Shown here: positions 46,208 to 58,582 of the stretch, in pieces
Numbering within the stretch: position 1 is the stretch's first letter
Layout: every line of letters starts with the position of its first letter
From: Serratia marcescens
Lineage (GTDB): Bacteria; Pseudomonadota; Gammaproteobacteria; Enterobacterales; Enterobacteriaceae
Direction: 5' to 3'
DNA length: 64,000 nt
Assembly: GCF_029846115.1 (NCBI RefSeq)
Contig: NZ_JARVZZ010000001.1
Span: 4,774,001-4,838,000, forward strand
Notes under the pieces: generated by a model
Database searches by the model: none
Seen by the model: the letters and a program-made list of their open reading frames with translations, nothing else
Told to the model about the DNA's origin: nothing
Made by a program: the position numbers and the translations under genes

Positions 46208-47101
46208 TTAACGCGCCAGCGCTGCGCGCAGATAGCCGTCGTGCCGCTGCAGCCGCTGCTGCGCCTCTTCGGCGCTGACGCCGGCTAAAATCATCAGGAT
46301 CGCCGGTTTGACTTCGAAGCCGGTCTGCGCCAGCGCCGCCTCTGCCTGAGCGCGTTCGGCGCCGGTCGCCTCCACCACGATGCGGCAGGCGCGATCCACC
46401 AGTTTGACGTTGGTGGCCTTCACATCCACCATCAGGTTCTGGTAAACCTTACCCAGCTTGACCATCGCACCGGTCGACAGCATGTTGAGCACCAGCTTCT
46501 GCGCAGTGCCGGATTTCAGGCGCGTCGAGCCGGTCAGGGCCTCTGGCCCCACCACCGGCGAAATCGCCACCTGCGCTTCGTGCGCGATCGGCGAATCCGG
46601 GTTGCAGGAGATGGCCGCCGTCGGGCAGCCCAGCCCGCGCGCATAGCGCAGTGCGCCAATCACATAAGGCGTGCGCCCGGAGGCCGCCAACCCCACCACC
46701 ATATCGATGGCGCTGAGGTTCAGCGCCCGGAGATCGGCTTCGCCCAAAGCTTCGTCGTCTTCCGCCCCTTCCACCGCTTTGAGCAGCGCGCCCGGCCCGC
46801 CGGCGATCAGCCCCACTACCACGCCGTGCGGCACGCCGAAGGTCGGCGGGCACTCGGAGGCATCCAGCACGCCCAGGCGGCCGCTGGTGCCGGCGCCCAA
46901 ATAAATCAGCCGCCCACCGGCCTTCAACGCCGCCGCAGCCAAATCGACCGCCTGAGCAATCGCCGGCAGCACCTTTTCAATCGCCTCCGGCACCTTGCGG
47001 TCTTCCTGGTTAAAGCAGCGGACCATCTCCAGCGTCGACATCTCATCCAGCCCCATGGTGGCCGGGTTGCGGGTTTCCGATACCAGTGCGCCTAAGTTCA
47101 T
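46208..47101 (-). CDS. murQ: MurQ, N-acetylmuramic acid 6-phosphate etherase
   Basis: A 297-residue SIS-domain enzyme that cleaves the lactyl ether of MurNAc-6-P to GlcNAc-6-P and lactate in peptidoglycan recycling. The SIS-domain stretch [20 protein letters not shown] and the segment [17 protein letters not shown] are present. The SD AAGGTGA abuts a candidate MurR operator (47113-47127). It is the first gene of the leftward murQ-murP-pgpC unit. Confidence 0.96.
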   Translation of the reverse strand: MNLGALVSETRNPATMGLDEMSTLEMVRCFNQEDRKVPEAIEKVLPAIAQAVDLAAAALKAGGRLIYLGAGTSGRLGVLDASECPPTFGVPHGVVVGLIAGGPGALLKAVEGAEDDEALGEADLRALNLSAIDMVVGLAASGRTPYVIGALRYARGLGCPTAAISCNPDSPIAHEAQVAISPVVGPEALTGSTRLKSGTAQKLVLNMLSTGAMVKLGKVYQNLMVDVKATNVKLVDRACRIVVEATGAERAQAEAALAQTGFEVKPAILMILAGVSAEEAQQRLQRHDGYLRAALAR

Positions 47102-47112
47102 CTGTTCACCTT

Positions 47113-47161
47113 TGAATTTTTAATTCACAAAATTAAATCAATATTTGAATATTTTATTCAA
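47113..47161. promoter_or_regulatory. Paired dyads between murQ and murR, candidate MurR operators
   Basis: TGAATTTTTAATTCA (47113-47127) and TGAATATTTTATTCA (47146-47160, extended by one pair to 47145-47161) share the form TGAATWTTTWATTCA. Their centres are 33 bp apart, close to three helical turns. The first abuts the murQ SD. Confidence 0.7.
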
Positions 47162-47268
47162 CAAAGCGAGCGCTATTTGCTATTTTAACGACGAGCTCAC
47201 AAAAATTTTCACCGCGCGTTTTCGCCCTCTGCGTGGCAAAATGGCCGCTGGTTTCCAGGGAAAGAACA

Positions 47269-48117
47269 ATGAGTACCCTTCTGCGCATTCGCCAGATGTA
47301 TCCGACACTGGCGCAAAACGACCGCAAGCTGGCGGATTTTTTGCTGAACAACGCCGAGCAGGCGCGCCATCTCAGCTCGCAAAAGCTGGCCCAGCTGGCC
47401 GGCATCAGCCAGTCGAGCGTGGTGAAGTTCGCCCAAAAGCTGGGCTATAAAGGTTTCCCGGCGTTGAAGCTGGCGCTGAGCGAGACGCTGGCCCAGCCGC
47501 AGGCCGAACCGGTAGTGACCGTTCACAACCACATCCTCAGCAGCGACACGCTGAAAACCGTTGGTGAAAAGCTATTGGCGGAAAAGCAGGCGGCGCTGCG
47601 CGCGACGCTGGACATCAACAGCGAAGAGCGGCTTCATCAGGCGCTGGACATGCTGCGCCAGGCGCGCCGGGTGATGCTGATCGGCATCGGCGCTTCCGGG
47701 CTGGTGGCCAAGGATTTTTCCTTCAAGCTGCTGAAGATCGGTGTGATGGCGGTGGCCGAAGCGGACATGCACGTTCAGCTGGCGGCGGTGCAGGCGCTGG
47801 ACAAACGCGATCTGCTGCTGGCTATCTCCTTCAGCGGCGAACGGCGTGAAATCAATCTGGCGGCGGAAGAGGCGCGCCAGGCCGGCGCCAGGGTGTTGGC
47901 GCTGACCAGCTTCTCTCCCAACGGTCTGCAGCAACGCGCCGATCACTGCCTCTATACCATCGCCGAAGAGCCCCACACCCGCAGTGCGGCCATCTCCTCC
48001 AGCACGGCCCAGTTCGCCCTCACCGACCTGTTGTTTATGGCCCTGATCCAGCACGATCTCGATCATGCCCGCGATCGCATCAAACACAGCGAACAGTTAA
48101 TGAAAAAGTTAGTTTGA
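47269..48117 (+). CDS. murR: MurR, RpiR-family repressor of MurNAc-6-P use
   Basis: A 282-residue RpiR-type regulator. The N-terminal helix-turn-helix covers about 1-75 (SSQKLAQLAGISQSSVVKFAQKLG, helix region 35-58). The C-terminal SIS domain (about 120-250) has ISFSGERREI. It is divergent from murQP, the set MurR represses in E. coli until MurNAc-6-P appears. AGGGAAAG before 47269 decides the start over the earlier in-frame ATG at 47233. Confidence 0.93.
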   Translation: MSTLLRIRQMYPTLAQNDRKLADFLLNNAEQARHLSSQKLAQLAGISQSSVVKFAQKLGYKGFPALKLALSETLAQPQAEPVVTVHNHILSSDTLKTVGEKLLAEKQAALRATLDINSEERLHQALDMLRQARRVMLIGIGASGLVAKDFSFKLLKIGVMAVAEADMHVQLAAVQALDKRDLLLAISFSGERREINLAAEEARQAGARVLALTSFSPNGLQQRADHCLYTIAEEPHTRSAAISSSTAQFALTDLLFMALIQHDLDHARDRIKHSEQLMKKLV

Positions 48118-48260
48118 GGCGTATAATGGCGGCCGATAAAACGCCGCCAGCTCAATTATTTCCCTTCTCTGCATTCGAAAAATAATGTGCGGGCGGTGAC
48201 TCGCTCAATTATCGATCAATAATTGAGCATGCATGGACAGCATTATTTAACGATACCATT

Positions 48261-49805
48261 ATGAATACACACACTGTTATTTTAGATAAGTTACGGCACT
48301 CCGTGGCTCATCCGACCCTGCGCACTTTTTTATTTTATGCCATTATTGCTTTGATATTAATCAAAGCGATGGGATACAGCGGCGGAAAAGGCATTGATAT
48401 TCTTTTTATTGCACTTACCTTGTTATTATTATCTATCCATTCGCTTACCCGTTACGGCCTGATTATTCCGTTTATTCTGCTATGCGCGCTGTATGCGCCG
48501 GTCGGGGCCATATACGGTTCCCCATCAGCCGTCGTGGTGTCCGCCCTGCTGCAATCCAACCCGATAGAGGCAAGGGAGTTTTTGCAAACCCTCCCGGTCA
48601 GCTGTTATCTGTTACCTGTCGCCATTCTGGTTACGCCGGTCATTCTCGGTCGATTTATTTGGCGATACCCCCTGTCAAAGAAAACAATATTGACCGCATT
48701 GGCCCTGCTTACGGTGATTATTATCGCCAGAGCATTCAGCGGTGGGTTGAGTAATCTTCGATTGCCTGATTTCTTTTTATCCACTTATTCAGCTTACCAT
48801 CAATACCAACAGCAGATTGATGAATTAAACACCGACGCTTCAGCACCAAACCGCTGGTCGCTTTCCGCCGGCGCACCAACGAATGAGAACTATGTCATCA
48901 TCGTCGGCGAAAGTATGCGCAGGGATCATATGTCCTTATTTGGTTATCCGGTGTCCACTACACCGTTTCTGGATAATGCCAAGGGACGGTTTTACAGCAA
49001 TTATATTTCCACCGCGCCGAATACGTTCGAATCGCTCCCCCGCACGCTGGCTTTAAGCAACGGCCACAACATTGCCCTCGGGGATAATCTTATCACCCTG
49101 GCAAAAGCCGCCGGCCTCAATACCCACTGGCTGTCCAATCAGGGCATGTTCGGGCAATTCGATACGCCGGTATCAAAAATCGCCATGTTCAGCGATAGCC
49201 ATTACTTCCTGAAGAAAGGCGACTATCAATCGCGCAACACCGATGATGATGCACTGCTGCCGATATTTGACCAATTATTGAGCCGCCAGGGGCAAGGCAA
49301 CCTGTATGTGCTGCATCTGATGGGCTCGCACGCCGACTTTTGCGAGCGGCTTAACGGCGAACCGCCGAGCGTCGAGTCGCCGAATAAGGAGCTGGCCTGC
49401 TACCTCTCTACCTATCGCAAGACTGACCGTTTTATCGAGCAGGTTTATCAAAGTCTGAAACAGACCGGCGTGCCGTTTAAACTGTTCTATTTCTCCGATC
49501 ACGGCCTTTCCCACAAGGATATCGGCGGCACGCGTTCTCTGCGCCACAGCGGCGATACCCGGCAGAATTATCAGGTGCCGTTGCTGGTGCTGAGCGATCG
49601 CGACCCACAGCACCAAATCATTGATGATCCCATGAGCGCGTTCGATTTTATCGGGTTGTTTGCTCAAGAGGCGGGAATACGGGTTACCCATCCGGAGGTG
49701 ATGCCTACGATGCGTATGGCGGATACCGATAAGCGCTGGGTGTTTGACGGGCAGAGAAGAGTTGATTTCGATCAGTTGGCTGATGACCCACCTGAGTTAC
49801 CCTAA
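48261..49805 (+). CDS. Phosphoethanolamine-transferase-like sulfatase-family membrane enzyme
   Basis: A 514-residue protein with about five N-terminal membrane segments (within residues 20-165) and a periplasmic alkaline-phosphatase/sulfatase-type domain. Metal-ligand E is in IIVGESMRRDHMSLFGY, the likely nucleophile Thr in TAPNTFESLP, and further metal ligands in FYFSDHGLSH. It resembles the EptA/OpgE/YbiP group, which move phosphoethanolamine to lipid A, glucans or other acceptors; the substrate here is unknown. The first half is notably AT-rich with many TTA and ATT codons, unlike its neighbours, which suggests acquisition. Confidence 0.78.
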   Translation: MNTHTVILDKLRHSVAHPTLRTFLFYAIIALILIKAMGYSGGKGIDILFIALTLLLLSIHSLTRYGLIIPFILLCALYAPVGAIYGSPSAVVVSALLQSNPIEAREFLQTLPVSCYLLPVAILVTPVILGRFIWRYPLSKKTILTALALLTVIIIARAFSGGLSNLRLPDFFLSTYSAYHQYQQQIDELNTDASAPNRWSLSAGAPTNENYVIIVGESMRRDHMSLFGYPVSTTPFLDNAKGRFYSNYISTAPNTFESLPRTLALSNGHNIALGDNLITLAKAAGLNTHWLSNQGMFGQFDTPVSKIAMFSDSHYFLKKGDYQSRNTDDDALLPIFDQLLSRQGQGNLYVLHLMGSHADFCERLNGEPPSVESPNKELACYLSTYRKTDRFIEQVYQSLKQTGVPFKLFYFSDHGLSHKDIGGTRSLRHSGDTRQNYQVPLLVLSDRDPQHQIIDDPMSAFDFIGLFAQEAGIRVTHPEVMPTMRMADTDKRWVFDGQRRVDFDQLADDPPELP

Positions 49806-49890
49806 GCGGTAAGATGACGAAAAAACGCCCGCCGCGCGGCGATTCTATGATAGATTGCGCGCCAGCCCGAGCACACCGATGGAAAGATAA

Positions 49891-50157
<267 letters not shown>

Positions 50158-50174
50158 TCCGCCGCAGGACTGAC

Positions 50175-50195
50175 AAGGGCGCCACAGGCGCCCTT
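50175..50195. terminator. Terminator between yfhL and acpS
   Basis: AAGGGCGCC-ACA-GGCGCCCTT forms a 9-bp stem, followed on the plus strand by GCTATTTTC. It lies between convergent genes and may serve both. Confidence 0.75.
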
Positions 50196-50202
50196 GCTAT
50201 TT

Positions 50203-50583
50203 TCAGCTTTCTACGATCACCGTCGCGCAGGCATAGCGCCGTTCGTCGGCCAGCGAAACGTGGATCGCGGTGACCCCCATCTCCCCCGCCAGCTCGGCGG
50301 CGCGGCCGTGCAAACGAATATTCGGCTTGCCCAACGCATCGTTGAACACTTCGAACTGATTGAACGCCAGGCCGTTGCGAATGCCGGTGCCGAACGCCTT
50401 GGCGGCGGCCTCTTTCACCGCGAAGCGTTTGGCCAGAAAGCGAATCGGCTGCTGGTGCTGCTGATACAGCGCCCACTCGGCATCGCTCAGCACGCGGCGC
50501 GCCAGACGATCGCCGCTGCGCTCCACCACCGCTTCGATACGCGCCATCTCGACGATGTCGGTACCCAGCCCGAGCACCGCCAT
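50203..50583 (-). CDS. acpS: Holo-[acyl-carrier-protein] synthase
   Basis: A 126-residue phosphopantetheinyl transferase that activates acyl carrier protein with CoA. The magnesium-binding D9 in [12 protein letters not shown] and the [16 protein letters not shown] segment are present. Its ATG overlaps the pdxJ stop by one base (TAATG), so the two genes are coupled. Confidence 0.97.
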   Translation of the reverse strand: MAVLGLGTDIVEMARIEAVVERSGDRLARRVLSDAEWALYQQHQQPIRFLAKRFAVKEAAAKAFGTGIRNGLAFNQFEVFNDALGKPNIRLHGRAAELAGEMGVTAIHVSLADERRYACATVIVES

Positions 50584-51314
50584 TACCGGCGCGCTTCCCG
50601 CATCAGCACTTTCATGTCGGCAACCGCGGCCGGCAGCCCGCTCATCACCGCCTGGCCGATAATCGCATGGCCGATGTTCAGCTCGTGCATTTCCGGCAGC
50701 GCGGCAATCGGCTGCACGTTGTGATAGGTCAGGCCGTGGCCGGCGTTGACCTTCAGCCCCTTCTCGGCCGCGTAGGCGGCGGCTACCGCGATGCGGCGCA
50801 GTTCGGCCTGTACCGCCAGCTCGCCCTGCGCTTCGGCGTAGGCGCCGGTGTGGATCTCGATATAGGGTGCGCCCACCGCCACCGCCGCGTCGATCTGGCG
50901 ATGATCGGGATCGATGAACAGCGAGACCAGAATGCCCGCCTGCGCCAGGCGCTCAACCGCCACGCTCATTTTGTCCAGCTGGCCGGCGACGTCCAGGCCG
51001 CCTTCGGTGGTCACTTCTTCGCGCTTTTCCGGCACCAGGCAGCAGAAATGCGGCTTCAGCTCAATGGCGATATCCAGCATCTCGTCGGTCACCGCCATCT
51101 CCAGATTCATGCGCGTCTGGATGGTCTGGCGCAGCAGGCGCACGTCGCGGTCGGTGATGTGGCGGCGATCTTCGCGCAGATGCACGGTAATGCCGTCGGC
51201 CCCTGCCTGTTCGGCAATGAATGCCGCCTGAACCGGATCCGGGTATTGGGTTCCGCGCGCGTTACGTAACGTGGCGATGTGATCGATATTGACGCCCAGC
51301 AGCAAATCAGCCAT
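50583..51314 (-). CDS. pdxJ: Pyridoxine 5'-phosphate synthase
   Basis: A 243-residue TIM-barrel enzyme that joins 3-amino-2-oxopropyl phosphate and deoxyxylulose-5-phosphate to form PNP in vitamin B6 synthesis. The N-terminal [18 protein letters not shown], the HLREDRRHI segment and [12 protein letters not shown] match the family. It is part of the leftward run recO-pdxJ-acpS. Confidence 0.97.
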   Translation of the reverse strand: MADLLLGVNIDHIATLRNARGTQYPDPVQAAFIAEQAGADGITVHLREDRRHITDRDVRLLRQTIQTRMNLEMAVTDEMLDIAIELKPHFCCLVPEKREEVTTEGGLDVAGQLDKMSVAVERLAQAGILVSLFIDPDHRQIDAAVAVGAPYIEIHTGAYAEAQGELAVQAELRRIAVAAAYAAEKGLKVNAGHGLTYHNVQPIAALPEMHELNIGHAIIGQAVMSGLPAAVADMKVLMREARR

Positions 51315-51385
51315 GACAACCTCTAAATACGATTTTCAGTGCCAGCAGTTTACACGCGGGCGCAGGGCGGCAAAAGGGGAAAAGG

Positions 51386-52117
51386 TCAGGCGTCGTCGAC
51401 CGGCGTATTCGGCTGTTTGCGCACGAACTGGCGGAACAGTTCGCGGCTCTTCAACGGCTTGCCGCCGAGGTAGGGTTTCAGCGCCATGCGGGTGAAACGC
51501 TTGGCGGCACGCAGCGTCTCGGCATCGGGAAACTGACGCTCTGCCAGCGCGCGCAGTTCGCGCCCGGTGAAGCTGTAGTGATCCACCACCAGGCTGGCGA
51601 TAAAGCCTTTCTCTTCGCGGTAACGATAGGTCATGGCGTCATCCACCGGCAGGCCGCTGCCGGCGCAGTGCAGGAAATCGAGGCCGTAGCCCAGGTGGTG
51701 CAGCAAGGCCAGCTCGAACTGACGCAGCGCCTGTTCGGGCGAGCTGTCTTCCGCCGCCAGCGCCTGCAGGCATTGCAGATAGTCGAAGAACAGCACCGAG
51801 TAGTTGGTTTCCTGCTCGAGCACGCGCGCCAGCAGTTCGTTCACGTACAGCCCGCTGTAAAGCATCATGCCGCTGAGGGGTAAACCGAGGGAGACCGCTT
51901 CGGCATTGCGCAGCGTTTTCACTTCGCCGCGGCCGCCCCAGCGCACTAACAGGGGGGTAAAGGGCTGCAGGCAACCCTTCAGATTGGAGCGGCGGCTGCG
52001 CGCGCCTTTCGCCAGCAAGCGCACCCGCCCATGACCTTCGGTAAACAGATCCAGCATCAGACTGGTTTCACTGTACGGCCGCCCATGCAGGACGAAAGCG
52101 CGCTCCCAGCCGTCCAC
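51386..52117 (-). CDS. recO: RecO, recombination mediator
   Basis: A 243-residue protein that loads RecA onto SSB-coated DNA with RecR (RecF pathway). It has an N-terminal OB fold ([24 protein letters not shown]) and a C-terminal helical domain. It begins 6 bp after the era stop. Confidence 0.96.
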   Translation of the reverse strand: MDGWERAFVLHGRPYSETSLMLDLFTEGHGRVRLLAKGARSRRSNLKGCLQPFTPLLVRWGGRGEVKTLRNAEAVSLGLPLSGMMLYSGLYVNELLARVLEQETNYSVLFFDYLQCLQALAAEDSSPEQALRQFELALLHHLGYGLDFLHCAGSGLPVDDAMTYRYREEKGFIASLVVDHYSFTGRELRALAERQFPDAETLRAAKRFTRMALKPYLGGKPLKSRELFRQFVRKQPNTPVDDA

Positions 52118-52123
52118 GGATCG

Positions 52124-53712
<1,589 letters not shown>

Positions 53713-53892
53713 TTACCAATAGATCAAGAATGCGTCAAAAACTTGCAACATACGGAACAGGCCTGCTTCGCCGAAAGCCGATCCAAAGCTGTTTCGTTTG
53801 CAGTGGCTCCCAGCAGGGGCCAACTTTTTATCGCTCGAGAAAGTATTCTACAACGAGTGGAAACATAATGCTGTGTTTATATCCCCTTAATC

Positions 53893-53922
53893 TTTCACGC
53901 CGCAGTAGGCTGCGGCGTGAAA
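53893..53922 (-). promoter_or_regulatory. Strong stem-loop in the rnc leader (possible rncO) or lepB terminator
   Basis: TTTCACGCCGCAG-TAGG-CTGCGGCGTGAAA is a 13-bp perfect stem that extends with flanking TTAAT/ATTAA. No T tract follows on the minus strand, which argues against simple termination. In E. coli RNase III cleaves a stem in its own leader; this stem, 23 bp past lepB and 184 bp before rnc, could play that part. Confidence 0.5.
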
Positions 53923-53944
53923 TTAACAGGGAATCAGTCAGCGA

Positions 53945-54922
53945 TTAATGAATACCGCCGATCCGGCTGAAACGCACGCCGGTAGGCCACTCACCTTCCT
54001 GCTTTTCAAAGCTCATCCAGATGGCCGTGGCTTTACCCACCAGATTCTTCTCCGGCACAAAGCCCCAGTAACGGCTGTCCGCGCTGTTGTCGCGGTTGTC
54101 GCCCATCATGAAGTAATGCCCAGCCGGCACCACCCACTCCGCCAGCGGTTTGCCCGGCTGTTGGTAATAAGCGCCCACCCGATCCTGCGCGTCCGGCACG
54201 GTCAGGATGCGATGCGTGACGTTGCCGAGGCTTTCCTGGCGCTCACGCATGCGAATGCCGCCGGGCGGCACGTTATCGCTCAGCGGGATTTGGTAGAAGC
54301 CGTTGCTGGCCTCGCCCATGCCGCTGCGGCTGAACAACTGCACGAAGTCGCTCGGCTGCGCGTCGGCGTAAGTCACGGCCAGCGCGGTATCGCAGGACTG
54401 ACCGCTGTTGCAGGACGGCTGCACCGTAACGCGCTTATTCACCGGATCGTAAGTAATACGGTCGCCCGGCAGGCCAATCACGCGCTTGATATAATCCAGT
54501 TTCGGATCCAGCGGATATTTAAATACCGCGATATCGCCGCGCTTCGGATGACCGGTTTCAATGAGCGTGGTCTGGGTAATCGGATCTTTAATGCCGTAGG
54601 CATATTTCTCCACCAGAATGAAATCGCCAATCAACAGCGTCGGCATCATTGAGCCGGACGGGATCTGGAACGGTTCATAAATAAACGAACGCACCACAAA
54701 GACCAGCAACAGCACCGGGAACACCGATGCGCCAGTCTCTACCCAACCAGGCTGCTTCGCCACTTTCGCCAGCGTTTTATCGTCTACGGCGCCCGCGGTC
54801 TGCTCGTTGACCGCCGCGATCTTCGCGCGGCGGGCCGGCGCCCATTTAAAGCGCTCGAAGCACCAGATGATCCCGGTGACCAGGGTGGCCAACGCCAGGA
54901 TCAGGGCAAACATATTCGCCAT
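53945..54922 (-). CDS. lepB: Signal peptidase I
   Basis: A 325-residue inner-membrane peptidase that removes Sec and Tat signal peptides on the periplasmic side. TM1 is about residues 4-22 and TM2 about 62-78. The catalytic dyad is S91 (IPSGSMMPTL) and K146 (YIKRVIGLPGD). It is 32 bp downstream of lepA. Confidence 0.97.
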   Translation of the reverse strand: MANMFALILALATLVTGIIWCFERFKWAPARRAKIAAVNEQTAGAVDDKTLAKVAKQPGWVETGASVFPVLLLVFVVRSFIYEPFQIPSGSMMPTLLIGDFILVEKYAYGIKDPITQTTLIETGHPKRGDIAVFKYPLDPKLDYIKRVIGLPGDRITYDPVNKRVTVQPSCNSGQSCDTALAVTYADAQPSDFVQLFSRSGMGEASNGFYQIPLSDNVPPGGIRMRERQESLGNVTHRILTVPDAQDRVGAYYQQPGKPLAEWVVPAGHYFMMGDNRDNSADSRYWGFVPEKNLVGKATAIWMSFEKQEGEWPTGVRFSRIGGIH

Positions 54923-54954
54923 GCAAACTCCCTCGTTTCGCGAACTCGTCGCGG

Positions 54955-56754
<1,800 letters not shown>

Positions 56755-57272
56755 TATAAAAGTTTTTCTGCCTTGGTATTTCTGAATTACTCGCCTATAG
56801 AAACCCGCATGGACCTAAAGCGACAGTGAATGGGTGAGGCCGTCTTGCACCTGAATCGCTGCATTCTACATGCCACACCACTGAAAACCTAGCGATCGGT
56901 GCAGTGAAGGCATTCTATTATGCGCCGCTAAATGTTACAGGGCACCCCGGCGGGTGAAAACAGATGTTAACACGGGAGATACGGCCTGAACCCAAGGCTT
57001 GCAGGCGCTCCGTGGCCATGAAACTCCGGCGCTAATACATAACCGACCGCCGCGCAATAAACCCCTTCTGAAATTATAGAAAAAGAATATTTGGATCAAT
57101 CTCTTAGAATTCAATTTTGCCTCACTCCCTTTAGGAAAAACCCCATATACGCCACCACCGCCCCTCGGATAGAAATGGCATGAACTCCGCGACAAAACAT
57201 TATTCAGGGCACTACATCGGCAGCCCACCGGGGTTCGGCAGCATATCTGCGTACGTTGATTGGAAGGTGCAT
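56755..57272. other. Intergenic region between lepA and the unknown membrane-protein gene
   Basis: About 520 bp between divergent genes, which must hold both promoters. The part at 57055-57130 is AT-rich. I recognise no RNA gene, repeat or convincing coding frame; small open frames here lack SDs. Confidence 0.5.
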
Positions 57273-58109
57273 ATGATCGATAAAGGGCAAATGCTGAGCC
57301 GGCACGATTTTTCAAAGGTCAACTGGGGCATTCTGGCGGCGGCGGCGCTGCTGTTTAGCGTGGGGGCGGCGCTGTTGGTTCTGCCGCTGCTGAGCAGCAT
57401 TGATGAGAGCGAGGTCATCACGCTGTTGCAGGCCGGCGCGGGCACGGTTTTACTCGGCTGTACGCTGCTGGCGCTACGGCATTATCTGCGTCCGACGCTG
57501 ACCTATCGCCTGTACGAGCACGGCGTGCGAGTCTTTGACGGCCACCATCACAAAGAGCGTTTCATCCCGTTTGAGAAGATCGGCGACATCTATCGCTTTC
57601 GCGGCGGCAAGGCTTTTGGCGGGCTGTTTGACGTCACGGCGTTCCGCGCCGGCGCGGATCAGCCCTGGTACACGGTTTTCAGCAATATCGCCCATTCGTG
57701 GCGGCTGGCGGACGTGATCGTCGACCAACAGCTGCAGCAGCGCGGGCCGCTGGCGTTGAATGCGCTCTATCAGGGGGAGGTTGTGCCGTTTCACACCGTT
57801 GAGGGCGACGCGCGCTGGCTATGGCAGCTGCTGCTGGGCAAGCGGCAAGGCACACCGACCGAAACGCTGCGGCTGAGCGCCACCTTGCTGACCACGGAAC
57901 GGGGAAACGTGCCGATCGAGCAGATCCGCGCGTTGGAAAACCATCCGCAACGCGGCATCCGTTTGCTCGACGGCCAGGGAAATGTACTGTTCGCGATTAA
58001 CTACGATTCGCTGCTCAGCGCCGATCTGTTCATCGCGCTGCTGGAGCATATGATCCACAACCGCATCCCCGCCTATCACAACCCGGCGATGACGCGGCCG
58101 TCGGTTTAA
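57273..58109 (+). CDS. Membrane protein of unknown function with two N-terminal TM segments
   Basis: I do not recognise this 278-residue protein. Two hydrophobic segments (about 20-42 and 50-66) precede a soluble domain resembling a pleckstrin-type or DUF6585-like fold in pattern (LTYRLYEHGVRVFD, then FIPFEKIGDIYRFRGG). GGAAGGTG directly before the ATG at 57273 decides the start; the frame is open from 57180. It lies between lepA and rseC, not part of the E. coli arrangement, and its stop overlaps that of convergent rseC by 4 bp. Confidence 0.75.
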   Translation: MIDKGQMLSRHDFSKVNWGILAAAALLFSVGAALLVLPLLSSIDESEVITLLQAGAGTVLLGCTLLALRHYLRPTLTYRLYEHGVRVFDGHHHKERFIPFEKIGDIYRFRGGKAFGGLFDVTAFRAGADQPWYTVFSNIAHSWRLADVIVDQQLQQRGPLALNALYQGEVVPFHTVEGDARWLWQLLLGKRQGTPTETLRLSATLLTTERGNVPIEQIRALENHPQRGIRLLDGQGNVLFAINYDSLLSADLFIALLEHMIHNRIPAYHNPAMTRPSV

Positions 58110-58582
58110 ATCAGCGGGGAGTTTTCCGCCTGCATGCGCATCGCGGTAGGCGGCAACCCAATCTGCAGCACCACCGGCTGGTAATCGGCCTGCTCGCCCA
58201 GGCGCCGGGCCAACCGGCGCGCCAGCATAAAGGCCGCCCCGCCGCCCAGTACGGCACCGACTGCCGCCGAGGCGTCGCTGCCGAAACAATATTGCAGCAA
58301 CGTGCCGCCCAGCATCATGCCCAGCAGTGGCGTCAGGTAAACCAACATGGCGGAGCGCAGCAGGCTGCCTTCCGCAATGCCGACTTCAACGCGCTGCCCC
58401 GGTTCGAGCGGCTGATCGATATGCACCTGCAGCTGATGCTCGGTTTCCGGCACCAGCTCGTTCAGCGCACGCGCGCCGCAACCGGAGCGCGCAGTGCAGC
58501 TGCCGCAGCCGGCCTTGGGTTCACAGCGCAGCAGCGCTACGCCCTGTTGCCACGAAACCACCGTGGCCCACTCTTTCATCAT
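58106..58582 (-). CDS. rseC: RseC, SoxR-reducing / sigma-E-locus membrane protein
   Basis: A 158-residue inner-membrane protein with an N-terminal Cys cluster (CEPKAGCGSCTARSGC, about 19-34) and two TM segments (about 76-98 and 101-122). RseC has been linked to reduction of SoxR and to sigma-E control. It overlaps rseB by one base and ends inside the stop of the convergent unknown gene. Confidence 0.93.
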   Translation of the reverse strand: MMKEWATVVSWQQGVALLRCEPKAGCGSCTARSGCGARALNELVPETEHQLQVHIDQPLEPGQRVEVGIAEGSLLRSAMLVYLTPLLGMMLGGTLLQYCFGSDASAAVGAVLGGGAAFMLARRLARRLGEQADYQPVVLQIGLPPTAMRMQAENSPLI

